DNA of 64,000 nucleotides, taken from the NCBI GenBank assembly GCA_963733505.1, contig CAVTDW010000005.1, positions 248,001 to 312,000 of the forward strand, in the 5' to 3' direction. Positions within the stretch are counted from its first letter, which is position 1. The number at the start of each line of letters is the position of its first letter. The position numbers and the translations under genes are program-made. Source of the DNA: JALYXV01 sp963733505. GTDB lineage: Bacteria; Actinomycetota; Acidimicrobiia; Acidimicrobiales; Palsa-688. This document shows, piece after piece, positions 25,030 to 33,585 of this stretch. Under the pieces are notes generated by a model that worked only from the letters and a program-made list of their open reading frames with translations, searched no databases and was not told where the DNA came from.

Positions 25030-25686
25030 CAAAAGCCAGCGAGCACGGACCGTGACTTCGTCATCCGAACAGCCCAGCCGATCGTAGAAGCCGAGTACCT
25101 CGGCATTGCCGTGACGGATCATCACGTTCACCTTCACGGCGCCCTGTTCCCGGAGCCAACTTTCGGCTTCGCACATCATGCGACGACCAAGTCCCGCCCT
25201 TCGTCGGGTCGAGATCACCGCCAGGTAGTACACCCATCCGCGGTGGCCATCGTGGCCGACCATCACAGCGGCGGTGAGGTCGGCGCCGTCGAAGGCACCG
25301 AGCACGGCGGATGTGGTATCGCGGAGAGGGCGTTCGAAGTCGCCCACCGGGTCGTTCCAGGGCCGCGTCAGGGCCGCTTCGTGCCATAGGGCGACGACGG
25401 CGTCTCGATCCTGGGCGGTCAGCCCAAGGTGCCCGAACTTACTGAGCAGCACTACGCCCTCCGGTCGCAGCGACATCAGATCATCGAGGGACGGGACGTC
25501 ACGGCGTTTCGGTCCGAAGAAGTAGCCCAGTAGCGCTCTGCCGGCGTTCATGCGCGCCACCACTCCGACCCCGTTCCCGTGTCGCAAGTGCGCCAGATCG
25601 CGGTCGACCGGAATGGAATGCTGTGGGCTGTCAACTCGAACGGCGAACTGCTGAAGGGCAACGTCAACCCCTGAAAGAGGGTCCAA
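25030..25686 (-). CDS. GNAT acetyltransferase preceded by an Imm26-like segment
   Basis: Residues from about 85 are a YpeA-type GNAT domain: DRDAVVALWHEAALTRPWNDP, VMVGHDGHRGWVYYLAV, then the acetyl-CoA loop RRRAGLGRRMM, and AEVLGFYDRLG near the end. In front lies GVGVVARMNAG and ALLGYFFGPKRR, which resembles the Imm26 immunity fold rather than GNAT, so the open frame may join two gene pieces. The family normally ends at RWL. Here TTTT (plus strand 25031-25034) shifts the stop out of frame and the frame runs on to 24409 antisense to the integrase remnant; three T would give RWL-stop. The start is uncertain (ATG with first base 25551 is internal). Confidence 0.6.
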
Positions 25687-26044
25687 GGATGCCGGTCCGG
25701 GTTGGCCCAGTGCTCAACCCGGAGCGGACCCTGGTCGCGTTAACAGCCCTCGTCTCGATATGCCATATTAGGATTTATATTCCAGAACGGGATATCAGTC
25801 GTCGCGGCCGCCTGGCGTGATTTCGAGCAGCAGGTGCCACTCCGGGCTGCGCATCGACGCCGCGCATGCAATTACGTCCTCGGGAGCGAGGAGGCCGACG
25901 GCACCCAGACCGAGTGCACTCGGTGTTCACCATCGGTGAGTCCCCGATCCTGTCCTTCCTTTTGTCCGATCAGAACGCCCTTCTGGAGCTTGGCGCCCGC
26001 ACGAACGAGGGCGACGGCTGCGACGCCTTCGAGAACGTCCACCT
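25687..26044. other. Intergenic, no gene recognised
   Basis: 358 bp between convergent or tandem minus-strand genes. A locally AT-rich patch (about 25750-25800: TTAGGATTTATATTCCAGAA) stands out from the GC-rich background and could hold a promoter for the acetyltransferase or mark foreign DNA. Open frames here have no family features. Confidence 0.5.
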
Positions 26045-26770
26045 TCAAAGGAGGCGAAAGACGACGTGGTACGGGCTGCTCGAGATGGCGACGCCGCCGA
26101 GCGTGACCGACAGGTCGTACGTCCCGGGTAGCGGCGGATCGTAGGTGCCCATATAGGTGCCGTCGTGGTCGTCAACCAGCGTCACCTGCACCGGAAGCCG
26201 CAGGATGCCAAAGCGCACGCTCGCGGCGAAGGCGCTGTTCCCCACCGGGATGTTCCCTACGGCGTCCGCCGCCTGGATCGTGAAATGGGCGGGGCGGTTC
26301 GACAACCAGACGCCGCCGCTCACGCCGGGGCCGTTGGCCGTGCTGTTCAAGGCGGTGGGGGCGCGGATGTCGACGTCGTACGGGCTGCTCAAGATTTCCG
26401 AATTCTGCGGCGGCGGATCCGTGAGGAAGACATGGATGGCGACTTCGGTCGCCACCGAAGTGGCGAGGCTGAAGGTGTACGTCCCATTGCCGTTGTCTTT
26501 CACCGGGCTGACCGTCACTGCGACAGGAGGAAACGAAATGACCGACGTCGTGAACGTCCCGCCGCCCGAGGTGATGTCCTGGTTGGCGCTGTTCCTCGCC
26601 TGGATGGTGAACACATCGGGATTGTTGGCGAAGCCGATGCGCTGAAAATTGATGAGTTGAGTCTTCGTCGGGTCGATAACGGTCGATTGAGCCGCGGCCG
26701 CGGATGGGATGATGACGGCAAGCGCGGCGATGACAAGCGCGGCGATGGCCGTTGAAAGCGAAGACTTCAT
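26045..26770 (-). CDS. Secreted filamin/ABP280-repeat-like protein
   Basis: 241 residues with a clear signal peptide (AIAALVIAALAVIIPSAAAA). Two Ig-like repeats follow. Each has FTIQA(R/A)(N/D), a central VKDNGNGTYTFSL or VDDHDGTYMGTYDP, and the second ends GTYDLSVTLGGVAISSSPYHV, the filamin-repeat signature. Such beta-sandwich repeats act as spacers or protein-binding modules. ATG (first base 26770) is preceded by GGAGGAGG. It is one of several small secreted proteins in this block. No catalytic residues are seen. Confidence 0.72.
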   Translation of the reverse strand: MKSSLSTAIAALVIAALAVIIPSAAAAQSTVIDPTKTQLINFQRIGFANNPDVFTIQARNSANQDITSGGGTFTTSVISFPPVAVTVSPVKDNGNGTYTFSLATSVATEVAIHVFLTDPPPQNSEILSSPYDVDIRAPTALNSTANGPGVSGGVWLSNRPAHFTIQAADAVGNIPVGNSAFAASVRFGILRLPVQVTLVDDHDGTYMGTYDPPLPGTYDLSVTLGGVAISSSPYHVVFRLL

Positions 26771-27481
26771 CGGACCTCCTCCAAGAGACCTTCGAACGGC
26801 CGCAATCTCATCGCCACGACGGCCACAGACAGTCACACACCGCGCACCCGGACCGAAGCCCTCACCCTTGATGCCCCGCCCAACCGGGCCGTGCTCCAAC
26901 TCCCACAGTCCGGCAGAAACACACACAGGCGTGCGCTCACAAGCACGAGTCTAGGTCGCCCGCCAATTGCCCGCGACAGAACACACCGCTCCCCCCGGGC
27001 CCGCCCTCCGCACGAACGCTGTATGTAGTCGGACATCCGCGGTCTATGGCCTGCGTTTACCAACACCCGAAGCGTCCGGTAGCCACGGTGCGGCGAGAGT
27101 CAACTCGGAGCAGAAGGTTGCGGGGCCAGCCATGGGCAACGGCTGTTGCGTCGCACCAAGCCATTCCGTTCTCTCAGGGTTCGCCGGTCGCGCTCTCTCG
27201 GGCCCGACGGTTTGCTCAGCGTTTACCCCATCACTGTTCCACGCTCAGCGCGAAGAGCCCCTTTGAGTCTCTGGCGCAGGTGGGTCCCGACGCGCCGGCG
27301 GCCGTTCGTTCAGGTGGCTGGTAGTTCGTGCCCCACGGAGGCCCCTACGTGGGGTGCGTCGCGACGATCGCCCTCCACCGGGCGCGGCGGATATACACCG
27401 TGACGGACTGATCGCCTCGATCCTCGGTGGAGGCTACCGGCAAGACGATTCCGTTCCGAGCGCGAGTCGCCGCGTTCGGGG
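26771..27481. other. 711-bp stretch without a recognised gene
   Basis: Short open frames on both strands lack ribosome sites, family motifs and consistent third-position GC. The promoter of the filamin-like gene should lie at its left end. No RNA fold or repeat was recognised by eye. Confidence 0.5.
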
Positions 27482-28024
27482 TTAGGCCTCGAACGGCCCC
27501 CAGAAGTGGTTTCCCGGAGCGTCGGGTTCGTCGAAGAAGAAGAACTTGGCTCCCGCTTCGAGGAATTCGGCCTTGGAAATAGTGCCGTCGCCGTCGGTGT
27601 CCAGGGCGGCGAAGGTGGCCGCCGCGTCCGCAGCGCTGATCTTGAAGGCCCCAAAGAAGCGAGTGTGCTCCTCCGGCGAGAGCTGGTCGCTGCCGTCGGC
27701 GTCGATCATCTCGTAGAGGAGGGGTAGCAAGACGTCGTCGGATCGGATGCCGGCGTCCACGGCAACAGTGATGGCGGCGATGAACTCTTCGGGGGTCACC
27801 TCGCCGTTTTGGGACGCGTCAGCCGGCGCCCAGTACGTCGTCCAGATGGAACGGAAGCCGTCGACGAGTTGCTGGTGGACCGCCGAACCGGGCGCCACGC
27901 CCCGCAGTTGTGCGAAACGGTCGGCGATCGACTCGAAGTCCTGCTGGCTCACGGCGCCGCTGCGGTCCCAGTCACATACCGCGTGGTGCCGGCGGAGCTT
28001 GGCCTGATGGAAGTCCGAGAGCAT
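27482..28024 (-). CDS. EF-hand calcium-binding protein (calerythrin-like)
   Basis: 180 residues with four EF-hand loops in order: DWDRSGAVSQQDF, DASQNGEVTPEEF, DADGSDQLSPEEH and DTDGDGTISKAEF. Loops 1 and 4 keep the canonical D-x-D/N-x-D/S-G-x-I/V pattern; loops 2 and 3 deviate at some ligand positions. There is no signal peptide, so it is cytoplasmic, like calerythrin/CasA of actinomycetes, probably a calcium buffer or sensor. ATG (first base 28024) has GAGGAGG at good spacing. Together with the crystallin gene it gives this block a calcium-binding flavour. Confidence 0.88.
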   Translation of the reverse strand: MLSDFHQAKLRRHHAVCDWDRSGAVSQQDFESIADRFAQLRGVAPGSAVHQQLVDGFRSIWTTYWAPADASQNGEVTPEEFIAAITVAVDAGIRSDDVLLPLLYEMIDADGSDQLSPEEHTRFFGAFKISAADAAATFAALDTDGDGTISKAEFLEAGAKFFFFDEPDAPGNHFWGPFEA

Positions 28025-28438
28025 GGTGCCTCCTCGTTCGAACGTCGTCTCGTGAACGGTAGTTCCCGAGGTTGCTCGACGCAGGGGCGAAGCGGAAACC
28101 GAAGAAGCGCCACCGGACAGAGAGGACCCGCGCTCGCCCTCCCCGCCGTTGCTCGGGCAAAGGGGCGTCGTTTCGAAAGGTGATCGGTTCGATCGCCGGC
28201 AATAAAGAGATAGCTCACGGTCCAATCCCGGCCGACGGACCCGCGGGACCCCGTCACCGAAGGACCCATCTGAGTGGTCGCTCATGGTGAGACTCAGGAA
28301 AGCCCGATGGTACAGAGCGACGGCTCGGTGCTTGGTGTCGGTCACCTGCCGACCGGAAGTCGTCCCACTCGAGGACCCCTATGGCCTGCCCCCCGCCCGC
28401 CCGCGACCCGAGGTCGTACGAAGGTTGGCGCGCCCGGG
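28025..28438. other. 414-bp stretch without a recognised gene
   Basis: Upstream of the EF-hand gene and downstream of the small HTH pair. Open frames are basic and arginine-rich in all frames, which is composition rather than coding. The EF-hand promoter should be near 28050-28100 on the minus strand. Confidence 0.45.
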
Positions 28439-28606
28439 TTACGACGCCTTGGCTCGGTACTCCTCAAGTGCATCGTCTGGGACGTGCGCGATTCCCTTCA
28501 CCATGACGTATCGGATCTTGTGCTCGTGAACGAGGCGGAGAAGATCTTTCGTTGGCATCCCGAGTCGCCGAGCTGCCTCGGATGCCCTCAGGAACTCAAC
28601 GGCCAT
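28439..28606 (-). CDS. Small excisionase/MerR-type HTH protein
   Basis: 55 residues. LRASEAARRLGMPTKDLLRLVHEHKIRYVMVKGIAHVPDD is the HTH_17/excisionase pattern: a helix-turn-helix followed by a small wing. The start ATG (first base 28606) has GGAGG 5 bases upstream, inside the end of the preceding gene. Proteins of this kind bind DNA in excision or in toxin-antitoxin and small regulatory cassettes. In an element-like region it could be a recombination directionality factor, but nothing here proves it. Confidence 0.7.
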   Translation of the reverse strand: MAVEFLRASEAARRLGMPTKDLLRLVHEHKIRYVMVKGIAHVPDDALEEYRAKAS

Positions 28607-28799
28607 CTCCACCTCCAGGAGGTTGATCGAAGCCAAGCTTACGGCTCAGAGCGGCGACTTGGTGTTCGAGCTGCGCCACGACAGCGAGGTGATCACTGTC
28701 GGCGAGCACGTCTCGGGCGTCCTCGAGCGCAGCCAAGAGCTCAAGTGATTCTTCGAGGTTGTAGGACACCTGACCAGGGGGCTCGACGGGTGTACTCAC
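28596..28799 (-). CDS. Small acidic hypothetical protein, pair with HTH protein
   Basis: 67 residues from GTG (first base 28799). The product is acidic and helical (LEESLELLAALEDARDVLADSDHL, then AVVAQLEHQVAALSRKLG), suggesting a short coiled coil. Its end overlaps the HTH gene start by 11 bases, so the two are coupled and the products may interact. No family recognised; an antitoxin-like or accessory role is possible. Confidence 0.55.
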   Translation of the reverse strand: MSTPVEPPGQVSYNLEESLELLAALEDARDVLADSDHLAVVAQLEHQVAALSRKLGFDQPPGGGDGR

Positions 28800-29106
28800 G
28801 ACGTCAACCTCCGGCTGCGACCGAGGAGGAAGACGTCGGCGACTGCATGCCATCCACCGTAAGGGTCGGGTGGGACCGTTACGAACGCCGACCGCTAGTC
28901 AGTCGGCATGGGCTATCTATACGCCAGATTGATCCATCTGAGCGGTCTGCGCCGACGATCGCCACGGTGCCAGAGCCGCACCGAGCGACGGATCCGCGAG
29001 CATGGTCGACTCCGGCGAGTGCGGCGCGTGATCGCCGAAATCGCCCCTTCGTACAGGTCGACGATCCCCGACGGGAGGATCGCTCCTCATCTCGTACGCT
29101 CCGAGG
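28800..29106. other. 307-bp divergent intergenic region
   Basis: Lies between the small HTH pair (minus) and the acetyltransferase (plus). It should hold both promoters. No clear promoter consensus, hairpin or gene was seen. Confidence 0.4.
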
Positions 29107-29984
29107 ATGGCGGTGCAGGAGTACGAGGCTACCGACGTCGAGTACCTCTACTTGATCACGCGGCTCCTCCAACGGCTGAGACTGGCGCACCCGACGGCCG
29201 GATTGTGGGAGGCGGCAGATCTTCAGTGGTGGTGGCGCAAGCCACGACGGTCCGACGAGATCGGTCAGACCTTCTGGCTCGACGGGTCGGAGCCCGTGGC
29301 CGCGGTAATCCTGACCGATTGGGGTCGCTGCTGGGGTTCTGATCCGATCGCCGGCGCTTCGACCGTTCCGTCTCTTCGGGACCTGTGGTCCCGAGCCCTC
29401 AGGCGGATCGACACGTTGGCGCTCGATACCGTCGAAGTCGCGGCACGAGACGACGACATCGCGATGCGCCAACTGCTCGGCGCCGCCGGATTCTCCACCA
29501 CCGGAGAGGAGGGGGCGGCAGCCTGGATGCTCCCAGCGCAACGCCCTGCAGTGCCGACCCCACCGGCGGGGTATCGGCTGTTGGATCGCACCGAGACTAA
29601 TCGACGGCATCATTTCGTCGCGCGGAACGGTGACGCAGTTGCCGAACGTCTTGGACAATGTTCCTTGTACCGTCCCGAACTCGACCTCTTCGTTGAAGCG
29701 CCCGACGGCACGGTGGTGTCCCATGGTCTGTTCTGGTTCGATCCGGTGACAGGAGTCGGGCTCCTGGAGCCCATGGGCACCGACGAGGGCCATCGGCGGC
29801 TGGGCCTGGCACGTCTTGTCCTTGCGACCGGCTCGACCGGCTGGCCGACTTCGGGGCCAGTCGTCTGAAGGTGAATTACGAGGTCGACAACGTCGCGTCC
29901 CGGGGTCTCTATCTCGAAGCTGGCTTTCGACCTGAGTCGACCGCCCGTGTCTACTCACGGCGCCGAGCTACTGGGTCCCCGTAG
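29107..29984 (+). CDS. GNAT-family acetyltransferase, one-base frameshift near 3' end
   Basis: About 292 residues if the frame is repaired. The N-terminal half is a degenerate GNAT-like domain (HPTAGLWEAADLQWWWR, DGSEPVAAVILTDWG). The second half is a typical GNAT: HGLFWFDPVTGVGLLEPMGT, acetyl-CoA loop EGHRRLGLARLVL, then VNYEVDNVASRGLYLEAGF. The last part is in a different frame: in GCGACCGGCTCGACC (about 29824-29838) one more G would read ATGLDRLADFG and carry on to the TAG at 29982-29984. As read, the frame stops at 29868 after GWPTSGPVV. The substrate is unknown. Confidence 0.7.
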
Positions 29985-30458
29985 CCGTAGGCCAGTCGCC
30001 GCCGCGACCGGACTCAGACGCCCAATTACCCACTGTCAATTTGCTTGCGTTGCGACTGCCAGTTTCCCTGCGCTTCACAATGCGCACGCGGTGTCATGCG
30101 CACGCGGATTGTCAGCGGGAACGCAGTGAACGTGTCAGCGCTCGTACGCAGTCGGGTGTCAGCGCTCGTACGCAGTGATGTGTCAGCAGCCGTGCGCAGC
30201 GCGGTGTCAACGCTGGCTTCTTCGAGGCGAACGGGTTACGACGAGGCCGCTGGTCGGCTGGCTGTGGATTTGGTCGAAGGACGTCGTCGGGGCGGGTTGC
30301 GGGCGATCAGCTGAGCCACCGGCCACGCATGCCACCAAACGCCGGAACTGGGGCCTCCATTAGCGACGGCGGACTGGTCCTGTCCGGTAGTTTGTATTCC
30401 TAGAGAGTGGCCCGCCAAAGACGTGGCATTCGCTCCTTGCCCGAGGTGCTGACAAGAC
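29985..30458. other. 474-bp intergenic stretch containing a tandem repeat
   Basis: Apart from the 24-bp repeat array (30084-30225) nothing is recognised. A 90-codon open frame (30045-30314) runs through the repeats but has no ribosome site and no family. Confidence 0.45.
30084..30225 (+). repeat. 24-bp degenerate tandem repeat array, about five to six copies
   Basis: Unit GTGTCAGCGCTCGTACGCAG plus four variable bases. Two copies are near identical (30132-30155 and 30156-30179), the next is diverged (30180-30203), and 30108-30131 and 30204-30225 are weaker. The period equals eight codons (VSALVRSx). The more diverged outer copies suggest an old array growing from the centre. Confidence 0.8.
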
Positions 30459-30851
30459 ATGCCTGAGTTCCCTGCGATTACCCACGTGGCGCTAACGGTT
30501 ACGAGCCTCGAACGGAGTGTTCCTTGGTACAAGGCCCTGTTCGGCTCGGACCCGATTCTTGACGAGGACACAGGTCCGTTCCAGCGTGTCGCTTGGCTTA
30601 CGGGCGGCACAGTCGTCGGTCTAACTCAGTTCCTTGATTTGAGCAGCACTGAGCTGTTCGATGAGCGCCGGCCGGGGCTCGATCATCTGGCTTTCGGCTG
30701 TGCCAGCCGCGATGAGTTGAGAGCATGGGAAATCCACCTAGACGAACTCGGCATCCCCAGCGGTGGCATCGTGGACGCGCCAGGGTACTCGGCATTGTCC
30801 TTTCGAGACCCTGACAACATCGCACTCGAGTTCTTCGCACCTCGGGGCTAG
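30459..30851 (+). CDS. VOC (glyoxalase/bleomycin-resistance) family protein
   Basis: 130 residues, one complete VOC module pair: ITHVALTVTSLERSVPWYKALFG, then GLDHLAFGCASRDELRAWEIH and ALSFRDPDNIALEFFAPR. Metal ligand positions are His9 and Glu124, with His77 (LDHLAF) as the usual third. VOC enzymes are metal-dependent lyases, dioxygenases or drug-binding proteins; the substrate cannot be told. It stands alone, with no operon partner. Confidence 0.85.
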   Translation: MPEFPAITHVALTVTSLERSVPWYKALFGSDPILDEDTGPFQRVAWLTGGTVVGLTQFLDLSSTELFDERRPGLDHLAFGCASRDELRAWEIHLDELGIPSGGIVDAPGYSALSFRDPDNIALEFFAPRG

Positions 30852-31261
30852 GACTGACGGGTTTCTGTCTGCCCAATAGGCCGTCCCCTAACGCCAGCTC
30901 CGGGGCACGGCGCGGTCGGTTCTCGGAGATAGGCCACTGCCTTCGTAGCCATGAGCCGTCCTCCGACGCTCTTAGGACCGCAGCTCGACCTCTGGATGTT
31001 CTCGCATCCAATCGTCGCACGCAGCGTTTTGCTCCGTTGGAAAGACGACGGTGACGGCTGCGGCATTGGCGCAGAAATCAACGCCGTGCATGCGCAGCCA
31101 CCGCTGCGACTCACGGATGCCGATAGCGAGAAGTCATCAGCGCTCCACGGCTTGGCGTACAAGGCACTACTCGGCATCGCTACCTCAGTCTGTCCGGGTT
31201 GCTTCACTCAGCCAGGGCGCTCCGGCACGTCGAGAGCTTGCCGGACTCTTAAGGTTAAGCC
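30852..31261. other. 410-bp stretch without a recognised gene
   Basis: No frame shows family features or sustained third-position GC. It may be the decayed 5' flank of the following remnant. Confidence 0.4.
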
Positions 31262-31825
31262 ATGCGAGCGGAGCTGGGATACGTCGATGAGTCCGACCTC
31301 GATCTCGTCCTCATGCTCGACGCCCGAACTAATGGGCCGCTCAGCGCCTATCTGTTGCAACTCGTTGGGCTGGTGCCAACGGGCCCCATCTCGGCAACCC
31401 GTTCCACCGGGCGGTGCGCTGGCACCAGGGAAACCGACGTTGAATCTTCCTGGCCAGGCGGCGGCCTCCTCGTCCAGAACAACGATTGACGCAGGGTTCA
31501 CCCCCGGCCAAGCAGAGTCGTATGCAACTGAGGTCGCCGAACGCTTGACGCCGGCGAGGAGGTCGCTTCGGTCCTGATCTGCCCTGAACGTCGGGAGGCA
31601 GCGTGCCGCAGGTTGGTCAAAGGTTGCTTCACGGATATCGTGACGACCAAGAAGCTGGCCAAGGTCGCTCGGCAGCGTTTGTCGCCGAGACCGACCATCG
31701 CCTAGCGCTCGCCGCAGAGATGGTCCTCTTGGCTGCCGAGGAGTCCAAAGGACGGGGTGACTTACGACGACCGGATGGCCGCCGCCGCGCGGACGATGGG
31801 GCTAAGGGTGTCATCACCCTCCTGA
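31262..31825 (+). pseudogene. PD-(D/E)XK nuclease-like gene, multiply frameshifted
   Basis: Segments of one protein can be read in order but in changing frames: MRAELGYVDESDLDLVLMLDARTNGPLSAYLLQL, then GLLVQNN, IDAGFTPGQAESYATEVAERL, EEVASVLICPERREAACRR, FTDIVTTKKLAKVAR, AETDHRLALAAEMVLLAAEE and VTYDDRMAAAARTMGL, ending at TGA 31823. The IDAGFTPGQAESYA block after a GLLV-x-N segment is like the catalytic strand of PD-(D/E)XK proteins (usually LLIENKIDA), with the E and K replaced. At least four shifts are needed, so it is probably dead; some shifts may be sequence errors. The family call is tentative. Confidence 0.45.
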
Positions 31826-32096
31826 TCCGCCAGCATCACCTCGAACAGCCGGCGGGCGCCAACGACTTCATGGGCTACGTCATTGTCCGTTCGGCCGCCT
31901 CCGCGAAGGCGCAGGCCAGCACGCCAGCCGATCTAGCGCTGGCGGCCGCCGCCAGCGCCGCGGCCGCCGACCGGCATACCTACCGCGAGGCCCCTTCCGG
32001 CGCGCGCCCGATTTCCCGATCTGGAACGCCTGCGGGGCCGGGCGGCGCCAGCCGAGGACGGCCAGAACGACGGGACCGTGTGCGTTGGTCGGCCTG
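31826..32096. other. 271-bp stretch without a recognised gene
   Basis: Alanine-rich translations in one plus-strand frame (VIVRSAASAKAQ, DLALAAAASAAAA) reflect GC-rich repeats. It forms the 3' flank of the toxin gene. Nothing else was seen. Confidence 0.4.
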
Positions 32097-32459
32097 TCAT
32101 GGTCTTACCGGCGGTTCGAGCCACCATTGCGTCGGTTGATCACCAAGACCTGGTGGTGTGGAGGAGGCGAGCAAATCCAGGGCGTCGCCAAGGCGTTGGA
32201 TGTGGCCCGCGCTCCTCGGGAAACGCTTCGGGTGGCAAAAGACAATGCCGACGTGTTCGGCGGCCCGGCCGAGTACGGCGAAGTCTGCGATGTTCTCGGT
32301 AACAAGGACTCGTCGGTCCAATCCGGCCGCTGCCAGCAGGACATCGTCTTCGAGTCCCATGAGGGCCGGTGACTCCTTGACGGCCACCGCGTCGATCCCT
32401 CGACTGCGTAGCTGCTCGGCGGCGACTGGCGGGTACATCTCGTCGAGCAGGAGCCGCAC
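32097..32459 (-). CDS. DUF5615 PIN-like protein, putative toxin
   Basis: 120 residues. MRLLLDEMYPPVAAEQLRSRG has the conserved early aspartate. ALMGLEDDVLLAAAG and RRVLVTENIADFAVL (second acidic site) follow, as in DUF5615/Mut7-C-like PIN proteins, which are RNase-type toxins in many actinobacterial modules. Its start lies 16 bases after the stop of the RHH antitoxin-like gene, the normal order antitoxin then toxin. The C-terminal part after LLASST is less conserved. Confidence 0.75.
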   Translation of the reverse strand: MRLLLDEMYPPVAAEQLRSRGIDAVAVKESPALMGLEDDVLLAAAGLDRRVLVTENIADFAVLGRAAEHVGIVFCHPKRFPRSAGHIQRLGDALDLLASSTPPGLGDQPTQWWLEPPVRP

Positions 32460-32475
32460 TTGTTGGCCGGTGGGT

Positions 32476-32895
32476 TCAGGCGCCGAGCAGCGTCTGGCGT
32501 CGCTCCCATGCCGCCGCCTCCCGGTCGGCAGCGTCGAGGTTGGCTGCGATACGGCGATCTATCTCGCCTCGATGGGCTGCCCAGTAGGCGGCGGCGATCT
32601 CGATTTGGTGGACGGGGAGCCCGAGTTGTTCGGCCGCCCCGGTGAGGCGATCTTTCGGCGGGCCGCTTTGTTGGGCTAAGACAGCGGCGACCTCCCAAAT
32701 GTCCGGTCCCGCTGCCAGCGCAGCACGGCGTCCCGTGGGGCCACCTCGAAACACGACGCCTGGGTGTTCGGCCATGCGAAGCCACTCGCCAACGGCTTGC
32801 TGCGCGACGGTTGAGAGCGGTTCTCCTGCTCGGTCGGCGTGCTGCTTCAGGCGGTCGTAGATCTCATCAGAAAACCGGATCGACAGAGGTTTCAC
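32476..32895 (-). CDS. Antitoxin-like protein: RHH start and DUF433-like C-terminus
   Basis: 139 residues from GTG (first base 32895). VKPLSIRFSDEIYDRLKQHA, then ADRAGEPLSTVAQQAVGEWL, is a ribbon-helix-helix DNA-binding segment. The middle FRGGPTGRRAALAAGPDIWEV and LTGAAEQLGLPVHQIEIA, then AAYWAAHREI-type helices, resembles DUF433 antitoxins that pair with DUF5615. It should bind and neutralise the downstream toxin and repress the pair. TACACT lies 6 bases before the GTG, so the mRNA may be leaderless. Confidence 0.72.
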   Translation of the reverse strand: MKPLSIRFSDEIYDRLKQHADRAGEPLSTVAQQAVGEWLRMAEHPGVVFRGGPTGRRAALAAGPDIWEVAAVLAQQSGPPKDRLTGAAEQLGLPVHQIEIAAAYWAAHRGEIDRRIAANLDAADREAAAWERRQTLLGA

Positions 32896-32901
32896 GGTGA
32901 C

Positions 32902-32907
32902 AGTGTA
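32902..32907 (-). promoter_or_regulatory. Possible -10 box for a leaderless antitoxin mRNA
   Basis: On the minus strand TACACT ends 6 bases before the GTG start, and no ribosome site is present. That spacing is usual for leaderless transcripts in actinobacteria. No good -35 was seen. Confidence 0.4.
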
Positions 32908-33132
32908 GCGCGGTGTCACCAGGCCCAGGCCGGCCCGCCGGCACGCATGGTCACTCATAGCTGACCAAGCCGAGCAGCGGCCCGAAAACCTCATCTGAGC
33001 CGGCCATGTCACCGTCCACTCCGGGCTGCAGTGATACAGAACGACGTTGCCGCGAGCCTTGTCCCGACGCGACCGACCGCGGAATTCCGATCCTCGCGGA
33101 GTGCGGTGGGCCCGAGCAAGCTCGCTGACCAC

Positions 33133-33585
33133 ATGGACGGTACCCTCACAGCCGTACCGTCCCTGAAGTACCCGTTCGAGCCGAGGTCGAACTCCTACCT
33201 CGTGCCTGGGCAGTTCTGGGGCGTCCCATTTAGCGACGGCAGTTGGGCGTGTGGCCGTGTCGGCGATCAATCGGAGCCAGACGTCTATTTCCAAGGTAAC
33301 AGCCGGACCTTTCTCGCCGGATTGATGAACTGGGATGGGGATGACCCTCCAACCTCAGAGAATATCGCCGGGCAGAACCTCGTTGCGCGGGGATGGGCGC
33401 ATGTGGCGACGATCCAAGGAATGGACGAATGATTCTCGATCACCGCGATCGTGCCCTGGATGGGATCACTGGTCTTTGCCAGGTGACCCATCGAAGTGGC
33501 GGCACGGTCAACTACGTGGGCGCAACTCCGCTGCGGCCAGCGACGGCCGACGAAACCGCCACGATGAAGGTTCTCTCGACGTGGA
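33133..33585 (+). CDS. Imm26-like immunity protein, frameshifted
   Basis: LVPGQFWGVPFSDGSWACGRV, then FLAGLMNWDGDDPPTSENIAG and LVARGWAHVATIQ, fit the Imm26 immunity family, whose members pair with polymorphic toxins. The frame stops at 33432. Shifting one base near AAGGAAT (33416-33422) continues NGRMILDHRDRALDGITG and TVNYVGATPLRPATADETAT, also expected for the family, to about 33585 where it degrades. So it is either a sequence error or a decaying gene. No toxin gene lies beside it. The end coordinate is approximate. Confidence 0.5.

Noticed and set aside
30084..30225. The 24-bp repeats as a CRISPR array
   Set aside because: Units abut directly with no unique spacers, and no cas gene is present.
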